64,000 bases of DNA from Calothrix sp. C42_A2020_038 (GCA_015272395.1 JACYLQ010000005.1:186001-250000), one strand, 5' to 3'; shown: positions 1-8,860, counted from the stretch's first letter. Made by a program: numbers and translations. The notes: generated from the letters alone by a model not told the origin.

Positions 1-3000
1 TTGGTTGCTGGGTTTGAATCATTCAATGCTGACTTGTATCGGAAAGCGTCAGAGATAGCTGTTTTGCGTTGTCCTGAGTTAGAAGTGCGTGTGTTTAGCG
101 ATAGGGATATAAATAGCAAACGAGATGATGTTGAAACAGCATTGATCGGCGCCGATGTGTTTTTTGGCAGTTTAATATTTGATTATGACCAAGTGATTTG
201 GTTGCGTGAGCGAATAGCCCAAATCCCAATTAGACTTGTATTTGAGTCAGCCTTAGAATTAATGGCACTAACTAAGATAGGCGCCTTTTCTATTGGTGAT
301 AAGCCCAAAGGAATGCCGAAGCCAGTAAAGTTTATACTTGATAAATTCAGTAATGGGCGCGAAGAAGACAAACTTGCAGGTTATATTAGCTTTTTGAAGA
401 TTGGTCCGAAACTCCTCAAATATATTCCCGTCCAAAAAGTTCAAGACCTTCGCAACTGGTTAATTATATACGGATATTGGAACGCTGGCGGCGCCGATAA
501 TGTCGCATCACTATTTTGGACACTTGCTGAAAAATACTTAAATCTCCAAGTTGGAGAAATACCCCCACCGATTGAAACTCCCAACATGGGGTTATTACAT
601 CCTGAATATGAAGGATATTTTGAATCACCGCGCGAGTATTTGGAATGGTACAAAAAAACCCAAAAATCCAAAACCCACAATGCAGTTGTTGGAATTCTGT
701 TATATCGTAAACACGTTATCACCAAACAATCTTATATACCTCAACTAATTAAGAAATTTGAGGATGCTGGGTTAATACCGTTACCAATATTTATTAACGG
801 TGTGGAAGGACATGTTGCAGTTCGAGACTGGATGACAAGCGAATATGAAATGCAACAGCGTACTTCTGGTAATATAGAAACACCCTCGCTTTCTAAAGAA
901 GCTGTTCAAGTCGATGCTATAGTCTCCACTATTGGCTTTCCACTTGTAGGTGGACCTGCTGGTTCAATGGAAGCTGGCAGACAAACAGAAGTAGCAGTAA
1001 GAATTTTAACTGCTAAAAACATTCCATACTTTGTGGCTGCACCGCTACTAATTCAAGATATTCATTCGTGGACTCGACAAGGAATTGGTGGATTACAAAG
1101 TGTTGTTTTATACGCATTGCCGGAATTGGACGGCGCCATAGATACTGTTCCTTTAGGTGGATTAGTAGGGGAAAATATTTATTTAGTGCCGGAACGATTA
1201 AATAGATTAATCGGTAGAGTTATAAGCTGGATTAATTTGAGACAAAAACCAACATCGGAACGTAAAGTCGCTGTAATACTATATGGTTTTCCTCCAGGTT
1301 ATGGCGCCACTGGTACCGCAGCTTTGTTAAATGTGCCTCAGAGTTTGGTTAAGTTCTTAGAAGCTTTACAAGCACAAGGTTATACGGTTGGGGAATTTCC
1401 AAAAGATGGTGAAGAGTTAATTAAACAAGTTAAAGAAGCTGATGAATTTAACCCTCTTGTAGAACAACGCAAAGTCCGAGCGGAGGTTTCCTCCAATTGG
1501 AAGTTTGTAAAACAGGCAGGATGCTTGTCATTGTTGGAGGACGGGCAAGATGCCCATTTCACAAAAGATACCTATTCCACAAGAAGTGTGAGTGTAAAGA
1601 CTTTAGAAAAATGGTTAGGTTATCTACACACTACGCGCGTTGAGAAACAGTGGAAATCTTTAACAGGCAGTGGAATTAAAACTTACGGTGATGAATATCA
1701 TATTGGTGGTATAAAATTTGGTAATATCTGGATTGGTGTACAACCACCATTAGGTATTCAAGGAGACCCGATGCGGTTGATGTTTGAACGTGATATGACT
1801 CCGCATCCCCAGTACGCTGCTTATTATAAATGGTTACAAAATGAGTTTCAGGCTGATGCGATAGTTCATTTTGGAATGCACGGTACTGTTGAATGGTTGC
1901 CTGGTTCCCCTTTGGGTAACACTGGTTATTCTTGGTCGGATATTTTGTTAGGTAATCTGCCTAATTTGTATATATATGCAGCAAATAACCCTTCGGAGTC
2001 AATATTGGCAAAGCGTCGCGGTTATGGTGTGTTAATTTCTCATAATGTTCCACCTTATGGACGCGCGGGGTTATATAAAGAATTGGTTGCTCTACGAGAC
2101 TTAATTGCTGAGTATCGCGAAAACCCTAAAAAGAATTATGTGTTAAAGGAAGCAATTTGTAAGAAAATTGTAGATACAGGGTTAGATACTGATTGTCCAT
2201 TCTCAGAAGCACGTAAGTTGGGTATTAGTTTTAGTCCTGAGAATGTCAAGATGTTTAGCGCTCATGTCTTTGATGATTATTTGGTGAAGTTGTATGAGTA
2301 TTTGCAGGTCTTAGAAAATCGGCTGTTTTCTTCAGGGTTGCATGTTTTGGGTGAGGCACCTAATGAGGAGAGAATGCAGTCTTATTTAGAGGCTTATTTT
2401 GGGGAAGAAATGACGGGTAAGATGCCCATCCCACAAGAACAACAAATTAGAGACTTGTTAATGCAGACGACTGATGAGTTGACCAATCTTTTGCGGGGTT
2501 TGAATGGTGAGTATATTCCTCCGGCGCCTGGTGGTGACTTGTTACGGGATGGTGTTGGAGTGTTACCAACAGGGAGAAACATTCACGCTTTAGACCCTTA
2601 TCGAATGCCTTCTCCTGCTGCCTACGAACGAGGTTGTTCAATAGCCAAAAAAATCATCGCGCAGCATTTGCAAACAAACGGGGAGTATCCAGAAACCGTG
2701 GCGGTGATGTTATGGGGTTTGGATGCAATCAAAACGAAGGGTGAGTCATTGGGTATTTTGTTAGAATTAGTTGGCGCCGAACCAGTCAAAGAAGGTACAG
2801 GACGCATTGTTCGTTATGAGTTGAAACCTTTGGAACAACTTGGGCGCCCGCGTATTGATGTGTTGGCTAATTTATCGGGGATTTTCCGCGACAGTTTTGT
2901 TAATATTATCGAGTTACTGGACGATTTGTTCGCACGGGCGGCAGAAGCGGATGAATCACCAGAGCAGAATTATATTAGAAAACATGCTTTGGCTTTAAAA

Positions 3001-3744
3001 ACACAAGGTATAGAAAATGCCTCAGCAAGATTATTTTCTAACCCAGCAGGTGATTTTGGTTCCCTGGTGAATGACCAAGTTGTTGATGCTAACTGGGAGT
3101 CTGGAGACGAACTTGCAGACACTTGGCAGAGTCGCAATGCCTTTAGTTATGGTAGAAACGATAAAGGACAAGTGCGTAAAGAAGTGTTAAACACTTTACT
3201 TCAAACAACGAGTCAAATAGTTCAGGAAATAGACTCTGTAGAGTATGGTTTAACAGATATTCAAGAGTATTATGCAAATACAGGTGGTTTGAAAAAAGCC
3301 GCAGAAAAGCAGCGTGGTCAAAAAGTCACAGCTAGCTTTGTTGAGAGTTTTTCTAAAGATACTACACCTCGACAATTAGATGACTTATTACGGATGGAAT
3401 ATCGTACTAAATTACTCAACCCCAAATGGGCTGATGCGATGGCAAACCAAGGAAGTGGTGGCGCCTATGAAATTTCCCAACGGATGACAGCATTAATAGG
3501 TTGGGGTGGTACTGTCAACTTTACAGACGACTGGGTTTATGACCAAGCAGCTGATACTTATGCATTAGATGCTGAAATGGTAGAGAAATTACGTAAAGCT
3601 AACCCTGAAGCTTTTCGTAATATTGTTGCTAGAATGTTAGAAGCACATGGACGTGGTTTTTGGAATGCCAGCGAAGATAAATTACAAAAGCTACGCGAGT
3701 TATATGAGTTAACTGATGAACAATTGGAAGGAATCACTCTTTAA
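1..3744 (+). CDS. chlH: Magnesium chelatase subunit H paralogue (ChlH/BchH), 5' partial
   Basis: This is the large porphyrin-binding subunit of Mg-protoporphyrin IX chelatase, the first committed step to chlorophyll. It works with ChlI and ChlD, neither of which is in the window. About 1247 residues are visible. The reading frame is open at base 1 and the first residues (VAGFESFNADLYRKA) fall inside the usual N-terminal region, so the real start lies upstream and the TTG at base 1 is probably an internal codon. The central block HFGMHGTVEWLPG followed by GNTGYSWSDILLGNLPN and AANNPSESILAKRRGYG is typical of the CobN/Mg-chelatase family. The end GFWNASEDKLQKLRELYEL matches ChlH C-termini rather than CobN. 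The wording of the central block is nearer BchH-type paralogues than the main cyanobacterial ChlH as I remember it, so this is probably a second copy. Family membership is firm; the paralogue status is inference. Confidence 0.85.
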   Translation: MVAGFESFNADLYRKASEIAVLRCPELEVRVFSDRDINSKRDDVETALIGADVFFGSLIFDYDQVIWLRERIAQIPIRLVFESALELMALTKIGAFSIGDKPKGMPKPVKFILDKFSNGREEDKLAGYISFLKIGPKLLKYIPVQKVQDLRNWLIIYGYWNAGGADNVASLFWTLAEKYLNLQVGEIPPPIETPNMGLLHPEYEGYFESPREYLEWYKKTQKSKTHNAVVGILLYRKHVITKQSYIPQLIKKFEDAGLIPLPIFINGVEGHVAVRDWMTSEYEMQQRTSGNIETPSLSKEAVQVDAIVSTIGFPLVGGPAGSMEAGRQTEVAVRILTAKNIPYFVAAPLLIQDIHSWTRQGIGGLQSVVLYALPELDGAIDTVPLGGLVGENIYLVPERLNRLIGRVISWINLRQKPTSERKVAVILYGFPPGYGATGTAALLNVPQSLVKFLEALQAQGYTVGEFPKDGEELIKQVKEADEFNPLVEQRKVRAEVSSNWKFVKQAGCLSLLEDGQDAHFTKDTYSTRSVSVKTLEKWLGYLHTTRVEKQWKSLTGSGIKTYGDEYHIGGIKFGNIWIGVQPPLGIQGDPMRLMFERDMTPHPQYAAYYKWLQNEFQADAIVHFGMHGTVEWLPGSPLGNTGYSWSDILLGNLPNLYIYAANNPSESILAKRRGYGVLISHNVPPYGRAGLYKELVALRDLIAEYRENPKKNYVLKEAICKKIVDTGLDTDCPFSEARKLGISFSPENVKMFSAHVFDDYLVKLYEYLQVLENRLFSSGLHVLGEAPNEERMQSYLEAYFGEEMTGKMPIPQEQQIRDLLMQTTDELTNLLRGLNGEYIPPAPGGDLLRDGVGVLPTGRNIHALDPYRMPSPAAYERGCSIAKKIIAQHLQTNGEYPETVAVMLWGLDAIKTKGESLGILLELVGAEPVKEGTGRIVRYELKPLEQLGRPRIDVLANLSGIFRDSFVNIIELLDDLFARAAEADESPEQNYIRKHALALKTQGIENASARLFSNPAGDFGSLVNDQVVDANWESGDELADTWQSRNAFSYGRNDKGQVRKEVLNTLLQTTSQIVQEIDSVEYGLTDIQEYYANTGGLKKAAEKQRGQKVTASFVESFSKDTTPRQLDDLLRMEYRTKLLNPKWADAMANQGSGGAYEISQRMTALIGWGGTVNFTDDWVYDQAADTYALDAEMVEKLRKANPEAFRNIVARMLEAHGRGFWNASEDKLQKLRELYELTDEQLEGITL

Positions 3745-4061
3745 ATTTTCATTAATTTGGTTTGGCTCTTACTTACTTAGTGGGGTAAAAAATCTATTTA
3801 AATTCCCAAACACTTGCTTCGACAATGGTTACATGGGTTAATTTCTAATAGTTTAGCCCACTAAGTACGAAAGATCTGCGAACTGATACATCTCATCAAA
3901 ATCTTAGTTTTACATTAAAACGTCAATTAGGTTGATGAGAAAAAATAAAGTTTCAAGAAATAAATCTGGTCTAAATCACCAGACTATATACATACATACA
4001 TAACATAAAATCCTTATCATATCAACATTTTCATAGTTACGAATTCCGCAAGTATATTTTA
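3745..4061. other. Intergenic region, no gene seen
   Basis: This is AT-rich spacer between two convergent genes. It holds a 10-bp perfect inverted repeat (acttagtggg at 3775-3784 and its complement at 3857-3866) with a 72-base spacing, and a short catacatacataca run near 3990. No open frame or RNA gene was recognised. Confidence 0.5.
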
Positions 4062-4880
4062 TTACTTTGACAAAATTCTATGTGTAGGAATCCATATCCA
4101 TCCATGTAGTGGAATAAAAATTAACAATATACTACTGAAAGCAATCCATATAAAAATTTTACTTTGCTTATTGTTAAGATAATTAGATGCATCTAAAAAT
4201 TGTTTTCTGGTTTGTTGAATGTCTTTTAACTGATCTAACAATTCTTTTTGCTCAGGTATGGGGTGTGGTGGAATTTCTAGTTGAGATAACTTATCCGGTG
4301 GTGGGTCTTGATATCCTACTACACTTTTTGCAAAACCCAAAAAGCCCTTCGACTTTTTGACGGGAAAACTTTTTAATACTTTTGAATATACTTGATAATA
4401 ATCTATATTGACTTTCGCTAGCTGTTGTTCAACTAGTTCCTTTTGCTTCTCAACACCTATACTTTGATGAATATTGAAACCTATCGATATTGTGCATAAG
4501 ATGGATACGGCGCCTAATCCTGTACGTATTCGATGTATCTTTTTATCTTCCTGAGCAATTCTTCCTAACATGATATTGACTTTCGCTTTCAAAACTTCGC
4601 GCGTCAAATTGTGATAACTTGCGGTATTTTCTATCCACGAGTCAACAAGTTGTATGTATGGTTCGTATAATTCCGAAGCGTCAGCAAATTGCGCTATTGA
4701 TTTCGCATAGTGATAATCTTTAGCATACATTCTCAACTGTTGCAGAATACTGGCGCCAGAGCGTTGCAAGTTATAAGTGAAACTATCACCTACAGAATGC
4801 TGCCACAATTCCTTATCAACTCGCTCTAAAGCATAAAGGACTTTATCCGGGCTGCTATTATAGATTGACACCATAAGCAT
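4062..4880 (-). CDS. Hypothetical protein with two membrane segments
   Basis: A 272-residue protein of unrecognised family. Residues about 1-115 are helical and polar. There is one hydrophobic segment at about 124-140 (GAVSILCTISIGFNI) and a second near 245-263 (IFIWIAFSSILLIFIPLHG). Between them is a long charged region containing a Pro-rich stretch (PPPDKLSQLEIPPHPIPEQ) and probable coiled coil (KELLDQLKDIQQTRKQF). The layout suggests a two-pass membrane protein with a loop of roughly 100 residues. Translation could start at either of the first two Met codons (4880 or 4874). Its 5' end lies 33 bases from a ParE toxin remnant on the other strand, which suggests rearrangement at this spot. 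No function is proposed. Confidence 0.6.
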   Translation of the reverse strand: MLMVSIYNSSPDKVLYALERVDKELWQHSVGDSFTYNLQRSGASILQQLRMYAKDYHYAKSIAQFADASELYEPYIQLVDSWIENTASYHNLTREVLKAKVNIMLGRIAQEDKKIHRIRTGLGAVSILCTISIGFNIHQSIGVEKQKELVEQQLAKVNIDYYQVYSKVLKSFPVKKSKGFLGFAKSVVGYQDPPPDKLSQLEIPPHPIPEQKELLDQLKDIQQTRKQFLDASNYLNNKQSKIFIWIAFSSILLIFIPLHGWIWIPTHRILSK

Positions 4881-4913
4881 ACCAACGAAATCACTTCAAG
4901 TATTATCTCGCGT

Positions 4914-5066
4914 ATGCGTACCAAAATAGTCTCTAAGTTTGAAAATTATCTGAAAATATCTGTGGATGATTATTTGATTTTTTATCGTCAAATTGAAGAT
5001 GGAATTGAAATTACACGGTTTGTTAGTGGATATCGGGATTTAGATGCATTATTTGATGAAGACTAA
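4914..5066 (+). pseudogene. ParE/RelE-type toxin, C-terminal remnant
   Basis: A 50-codon frame starting at ATG 4914 and ending at TAA 5064-5066. It encodes ISVDDYLIFYRQIEDGIEIT followed by RFVSGYRDLDALFDED. This is the C-terminal signature of plasmid-stabilisation ParE toxins (VDDYLIFYR, then a basic core and GxRDLxxLF). The N-terminal half of the roughly 95-residue family is absent; in-frame sequence upstream does not resemble it. No antitoxin frame is seen. It is probably a decayed toxin-antitoxin locus cut at the 5' side, next to the divergent gene that begins at 4880. A short functional peptide is unlikely. Confidence 0.6.
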
Positions 5067-5284
5067 ATCATATCCCTGAAAACCGCGTGTATAAATACTT
5101 CATCACAATTTGCGACTGCATTGCTTGCTTCTAACCTTAGTCTGTTTACCGTTCCCAAATAAAAATATTGTAGGTAACTAAAAATAATTAATTAGTTATT
5201 TGATTTTTTCAAAAAATACTTAATTACTAATCCCAATTTTCAAAACTACTATTTAAATTATGAAATAACTCAAAGGAGAAATTT

Positions 5285-5536
5285 ATGTCTAATACTTCTA
5301 GTCACTTAATGAAAAAGAAAATCTTGTTGCCACTTGCTGCAATGATTATCGGTAGTTCTGCTATTTTTAGCTTTGCTAGCCAAGCTTTAGCTGGAGATGT
5401 TATCGCAGGGCCCATCTGGAACAATGAACACGCAAAAGAAAGATGTCCTCAAGTTTGTAGTTCAGTCGGGTTGAGATGGAATGGTAACTGGTACACATTC
5501 GACCCAGGCAAAAATTCGGTTTGTGGTTGTGACTAA
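5285..5536 (+). CDS. Secreted single-domain lectin-like protein (MVL / mannan-binding family), copy 1
   Basis: An 83-residue precursor. An AGGAG at 5274-5278 fits the start at 5285. A signal peptide (KKKILLPLAAMIIGSSAIF through SQALA) is followed by a mature part of about 46 residues beginning GDVIAGPIWNNEHAKERCPQ. The pattern AGPIWNN...GxxWNGNW matches one repeat of the Microcystis viridis lectin MVL, which reads AGPLWSN...FTGQW. MVL proteins bind oligomannose and usually carry two such repeats; here there is one. Unlike MVL, the mature part has four cysteines (C-P-Q-V-C and C-G-C), suggesting two disulfides. The next gene is a close duplicate, and a DsbA-like oxidoreductase lies 0.9 kb downstream on the same strand. 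Lectin family membership comes from motif recognition; sugar binding is inference. Confidence 0.7.
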   Translation: MSNTSSHLMKKKILLPLAAMIIGSSAIFSFASQALAGDVIAGPIWNNEHAKERCPQVCSSVGLRWNGNWYTFDPGKNSVCGCD

Positions 5537-5652
5537 AATCCTATAAATTTCATCTTTGGAAACAACTGTAATGCTCACTCATATGTTCTAAAGGTGACAA
5601 CACATAAAAATTCACACTGTTCAACGTAACTAATTTATTAAAGGAAAAAATC

Positions 5653-5892
5653 ATGTCTATGAAAAAGAAAATCTTGCTGCCACTTGGCGCCATGATTATC
5701 GGTGGTTCTGCTATTCTTGGCTTTGCTAACCAAGCTTTAGCTGGATGGGTTGTCGCAGGTCCTATCTGGAACAATGAACACGCAAAAGAAAGATGCCCTC
5801 AAGTTTGTAGTTCAGTTGGTTTGAAATGGACTGGTCACTGGTATACACACGACCCAGGCAAAAATTCAGTTTGTGATTGTGTAGGTCAGTAG
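5653..5892 (+). CDS. Secreted single-domain lectin-like protein (MVL / mannan-binding family), copy 2
   Basis: A 79-residue duplicate of the gene at 5285. The signal peptide is nearly identical (MKKKILLPLGAMIIGGSAIL ending in ANQALA). The mature part starts GWVVAGPIWNNEHAKERCPQ and keeps all four cysteines and the GLKWTGHW element. Differences cluster at the mature N-terminus (DVI to WVV) and at the C-terminus (CGCD to CDCVGQ). An AAAGGA motif lies 6 bases before the ATG. The 5' leader contains TTCACACTGTTC (5611-5622), of which TCACACTGTTC recurs before the third gene at 6038-6048, so the duplicated unit includes upstream DNA. The probable role is an extracellular or periplasmic sugar-binding protein, unproven. 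Confidence 0.7.
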   Translation: MSMKKKILLPLGAMIIGGSAILGFANQALAGWVVAGPIWNNEHAKERCPQVCSSVGLKWTGHWYTHDPGKNSVCDCVGQ

Positions 5893-5971
5893 AGTTTTAA
5901 CTCGAAAGTGTTTCAGTTACTCAACATCAGTAATATTTAGGTATTTTATAATACCTAATTTTCTCTGATAT

Positions 5972-6010
5972 ATCCAGGTTGACCGCCCACCAGAGCGGTT
6001 ATACCTGGAT
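5972..6010 (+). terminator. Hairpin terminator after the second lectin-like gene
   Basis: Arms ATCCAGGT (5972-5979) and ACCTGGAT (6003-6010) pair perfectly, continued by ACCGC/GCGGT across a small asymmetric bulge, with an 8-base loop. Downstream sequence is T/A rich. It probably ends transcription of the lectin genes, or attenuates it before the gene at 6079. Confidence 0.6.
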
Positions 6011-6078
6011 TTGTTAAAAAAATTATTTAAAAACAACTCACACTGTTCTATTTAATTCAAATCCTTAATGAGAAAGTT

Positions 6079-6339
6079 ATGTTAACAAACTGTAACAAAA
6101 AATTTAAAAATACACTTCTGCTGCGTTTTGGCTCACTTATTATTTTCGGTTCTGCTATTTTTGGCTTTTCTAATCAGGTATTTGCTGGAGAAGTTAATAT
6201 TAATCAAAATGTATGCTTCCAACCTAATAAACCGAATATAGATAGTCATAACAAATATGACACTTATATAAAACTAGGTTCAATGACTATCTTTATTCCT
6301 GAAACAATATTTGTTGACAATGACTATTGTACTCCCTAA
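6079..6339 (+). CDS. Small secreted protein with a lectin-type leader but a different mature part
   Basis: An 86-residue precursor. Residues about 10-37 (NTLLLRFGSLIIFGSAIFGF, then SNQVFAG) resemble the leader of the two preceding lectin-like genes, including the SAIFGF core and the FAG/LAG cleavage site. The mature part of about 50 residues (GEVNINQNVCFQPNKPNIDS...) has no AGPIWNN or GxW motif, only two cysteines, and a hydrophobic patch (SMTIFIPETIFV). I do not recognise the mature domain. The upstream DNA shares TCACACTGTTC with the copy before 5653. The gene therefore looks like a duplicate whose mature part was replaced or diverged beyond recognition. It ends 55 bases before the DsbA-like gene on the same strand. 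Confidence 0.6.
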   Translation: MLTNCNKKFKNTLLLRFGSLIIFGSAIFGFSNQVFAGEVNINQNVCFQPNKPNIDSHNKYDTYIKLGSMTIFIPETIFVDNDYCTP

Positions 6340-6393
6340 TCTTCAATATTTCACTATATACAATAGTTTCATTTTGTAATTAGGAGATTTATT

Positions 6394-7182
6394 ATGAACA
6401 AATTATTCAGTCGATACAATGTTTCTAGAAAGAGGGTACTTACAGCAGCGGGATTGCTGTTGTTGTGCTTAGGATTGAATAACTATTTAATGCCTACTGT
6501 TGCTGGAAATTCTCAATCAGTAGATTCACAATTAGAAGTCAAGATTTTGCAAGTCATTCGCAAGCATCCAGAAGTTGTTATGGAGTCCGTTAAGGCATAT
6601 CAACTGAAAAAACAGGAACAACAACAGAAAGCACAAATGGCTTTTTTGAAAAGAATGAAAGCTAACCCAAAATCTGTGATTGGCTTTTCTCCAACTACTG
6701 TTGCCCCTGAGCAAAAAATTGTATTGGTCAATTTCTCTGACTTTCAATGTCCTTATTGTGCAAAGGCACATAAAGTCCTCAAACAATTTATGACAAAATA
6801 TAAAGATAAAGTCACCTTGGTGTACAAACATTTTCCTTTGAACTCAACTCACCCAGAAGCAACACCCTCAGCCAAAGCTTCTTGGGCAGCACAGCAACAA
6901 GGAAAATTTTGGGAGTTCCATGATGCGCTGTTTGAAAACCAAGACAAGTTGAGTGAATCTTTTTATATTGCAACTGCCAAAGCTCTGAATTTAGATATAA
7001 AGCGGTTTAACCAGGATCGTAATAGTAGTGCTGCTACAGAGGCTATAAATAATGATATTGAATTGGCACAAGAGATTGGAGTCGATGCTACTCCTAGGTT
7101 AGCGATGAATGGAGAACCTGTGAACGGAGATATTCAAATTGATAATTTGGAGGCAATTCTGACCCAGATAAACAAACGGTGA
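6394..7182 (+). CDS. DsbA-family thiol-disulfide oxidoreductase, secreted or membrane-anchored
   Basis: A 262-residue protein with an N-terminal hydrophobic segment (VLTAAGLLLLCLGLNNYL, about residues 15-33) followed by a helical Gln-rich linker and a thioredoxin-fold DsbA domain from about residue 105. The active site is CPYC within FSDFQCPYCAKAHKV. The cis-Pro region is DATPRLAMNG near residue 233. The family oxidises or isomerises disulfides outside the cytoplasm. A good Shine-Dalgarno (TTAGGAGA) precedes the ATG at 6394. The three genes just upstream encode small secreted proteins with two or four cysteines each, so they are plausible clients; that link is inference from order and spacing. 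The 3' end faces the convergent CCA-adding gene across a shared hairpin. Confidence 0.85.
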   Translation: MNKLFSRYNVSRKRVLTAAGLLLLCLGLNNYLMPTVAGNSQSVDSQLEVKILQVIRKHPEVVMESVKAYQLKKQEQQQKAQMAFLKRMKANPKSVIGFSPTTVAPEQKIVLVNFSDFQCPYCAKAHKVLKQFMTKYKDKVTLVYKHFPLNSTHPEATPSAKASWAAQQQGKFWEFHDALFENQDKLSESFYIATAKALNLDIKRFNQDRNSSAATEAINNDIELAQEIGVDATPRLAMNGEPVNGDIQIDNLEAILTQINKR

Positions 7183-7204
7183 CGCATAAAATAATCAGAA
7201 TAAT

Positions 7205-7242
7205 CTGAACTACCCCACGGATAAATCCGGAAGGTAGTTCAG
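7205..7242. terminator. Bidirectional hairpin between convergent genes
   Basis: CTGAACTACC (7205-7214) and GGTAGTTCAG (7233-7242) form a perfect 10-bp stem around an 18-base loop. It sits in the 62-base gap between the DsbA-like gene (+) and the CCA-adding gene (-), so it can serve both. Confidence 0.7.
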
Positions 7243-7244
7243 TA

Positions 7245-8492
7245 CTACATATATCTCATCAAATGACGCGCGTATTCAATTGCATCGTCGCGCGTTAAAA
7301 CCTTGCCTTCAACTTGTGCAATCGCAATTTCGGTAAGAAGTCTACCAACCAGTGGCGAAGAGGGTATGTTTAGTGCTATAATGATTTCCTTCCCACTCAA
7401 CAAAGGAGTGGGATGAGCAACCGGATCATCAGGGTTAAGGTAGTGGGATATTATGGGTGCAATTCCCTCTACCAAGATATCATGAGCAATTGCCATAACG
7501 CATGTCGCAGGGAATACAATTCCTGCTTCTTGGAACAAAAAATATTGTTCGCGTAAAGACATTTGCTGTTTTTGTAGTTGAGTATAAAGTCTTAGAACAG
7601 TAATAACAGATTTGATTTCAGCGCGACTGTAGGTCAGTGCATTCAATTCTGCTTCCGCCGTTTCTAAATCAGAACTCACCATACATGCGAGTTTAGCAAT
7701 ACCGAGCCAAGTAGTCTTGATGGTATTGCGCACACGCTCATTTAATTGTACTCCAAGTTGATGCCATTTTTCCGACAATTTACTTGCTGCATCATCAATT
7801 TTTATAAGGCACCTACATCCAGCGTCAGTGATATTTTTGAAGAAAGGTGTCAGTAGTTTATCCTCTACTGCCTTAACTATCCAAGGTGTACCTTGAGAAT
7901 TTACTAACATGTAACCAAGCTCGGTACGTACTCTTTCTGCGGAAATTCGACTCAACTGTGGCGCCAGTGTACGAATAGTGTAGAGAGTATGATTTTCAAT
8001 CTCAAATTGTAATTGTGCAGCTTGTCGATATCCCCGTAGTAACCGTAAGGGGTCATCTTCAAGGTTTTGCTGTGATATCATGCGTAGAGTACGGGCGTTT
8101 AAGTCAGCGTAACCTTGGAGTGGGTCAATAATTTCTTGTGAGTAAGGGTTGAATGCAATCGCGTTAACAGTAAAATCGCGTCGGCGCAAATCGGTTTCTA
8201 AATTATCTCCTTCTTGCTGGGCAATATCTACAGTAACTTTCGGAAATACTATCCTTGCAATTTGCCTTTCTCTGTCAAGAAGTACAAACCCAGCTTTATA
8301 ATGTGCGGCGATTTTTCTGGCAGTGCTAACCGCGTTCTCTGGCAAAATAAAATCTAAATCTAAATACTCGCGCTTTCTTCCTAATATCGCATCCCGCACG
8401 GCGCCACCAACAAGATAAACAGGTTGTGGCAAAAAATCCAAACTAAAAGGATAATTTTCAGGTGATAAAGAAGATACGGCCAAGTTTTGCAT
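7245..8492 (-). CDS. cca: CCA tRNA nucleotidyltransferase / poly(A) polymerase family
   Basis: A 415-residue class II nucleotidyltransferase that adds C and/or A to tRNA 3' ends. N-terminal motif LVGGAVRDAILGR (about residues 27-39) is followed by the metal-binding YLDLDFIL (D-x-D), then RRDFTVNAIAFNPY and the RNA-binding DDPLRLLRGYR. The C-terminal half is helical, as expected. Some cyanobacteria split the activity between a CC-adding and an A-adding enzyme, and motif reading alone cannot say which type this is. The start MQNLAVSSL is the only upstream Met. The gene is monocistronic as far as can be seen. Confidence 0.88.
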   Translation of the reverse strand: MQNLAVSSLSPENYPFSLDFLPQPVYLVGGAVRDAILGRKREYLDLDFILPENAVSTARKIAAHYKAGFVLLDRERQIARIVFPKVTVDIAQQEGDNLETDLRRRDFTVNAIAFNPYSQEIIDPLQGYADLNARTLRMISQQNLEDDPLRLLRGYRQAAQLQFEIENHTLYTIRTLAPQLSRISAERVRTELGYMLVNSQGTPWIVKAVEDKLLTPFFKNITDAGCRCLIKIDDAASKLSEKWHQLGVQLNERVRNTIKTTWLGIAKLACMVSSDLETAEAELNALTYSRAEIKSVITVLRLYTQLQKQQMSLREQYFLFQEAGIVFPATCVMAIAHDILVEGIAPIISHYLNPDDPVAHPTPLLSGKEIIIALNIPSSPLVGRLLTEIAIAQVEGKVLTRDDAIEYARHLMRYM

Positions 8493-8611
8493 TATTACTT
8501 ACATTTCCATATTCATTCATACATCTTAATAAAAATAAGTCAAAAGTTTAGGTCAATAACTGTTTCGCTTAAGTTAGATTAACAATACAAGGTTATGGAG
8601 TTGATTCTCTT

Positions 8612-8860
8612 ATGTGTGTTTGTGTCAACTGCCACTATGTAGACCGCTGCTTGACCTACCATGCGGTAGAAACGCAGCACGAACAGCCTCATTTGACCGA
8701 AACACCCGATTTCGAGCCGAATGAACCATCTATCAATGTTAACATCCGTCCCCGTGAGGATGTAATTGAAATGGAATGGGACGTAGTTGGCTGTCTTAGC
8801 TTTAAAGAAGAGAAGGGCAAATGGTCTAAGTTACGTCCAGGTGAACTAGTACCCACTTAA
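8612..8860 (+). CDS. ycf34: Ycf34 family protein
   Basis: An 82-residue protein beginning MCVCVNCHYVDRCLTYH, with the conserved C-x-C-x2-C-x5-C cluster, then QPHLTETPDFEPNEPSINVN and the C-terminal EMEWDVVGCLSF ending WSKLRPGELVPT. These match Ycf34, conserved in cyanobacteria and algal plastids. Published work on the Synechocystis protein describes Fe-S cluster binding and a link to photosynthetic electron transport. The length is normal for the family. It stands alone, with a terminator hairpin just after its stop. Confidence 0.9.
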   Translation: MCVCVNCHYVDRCLTYHAVETQHEQPHLTETPDFEPNEPSINVNIRPREDVIEMEWDVVGCLSFKEEKGKWSKLRPGELVPT

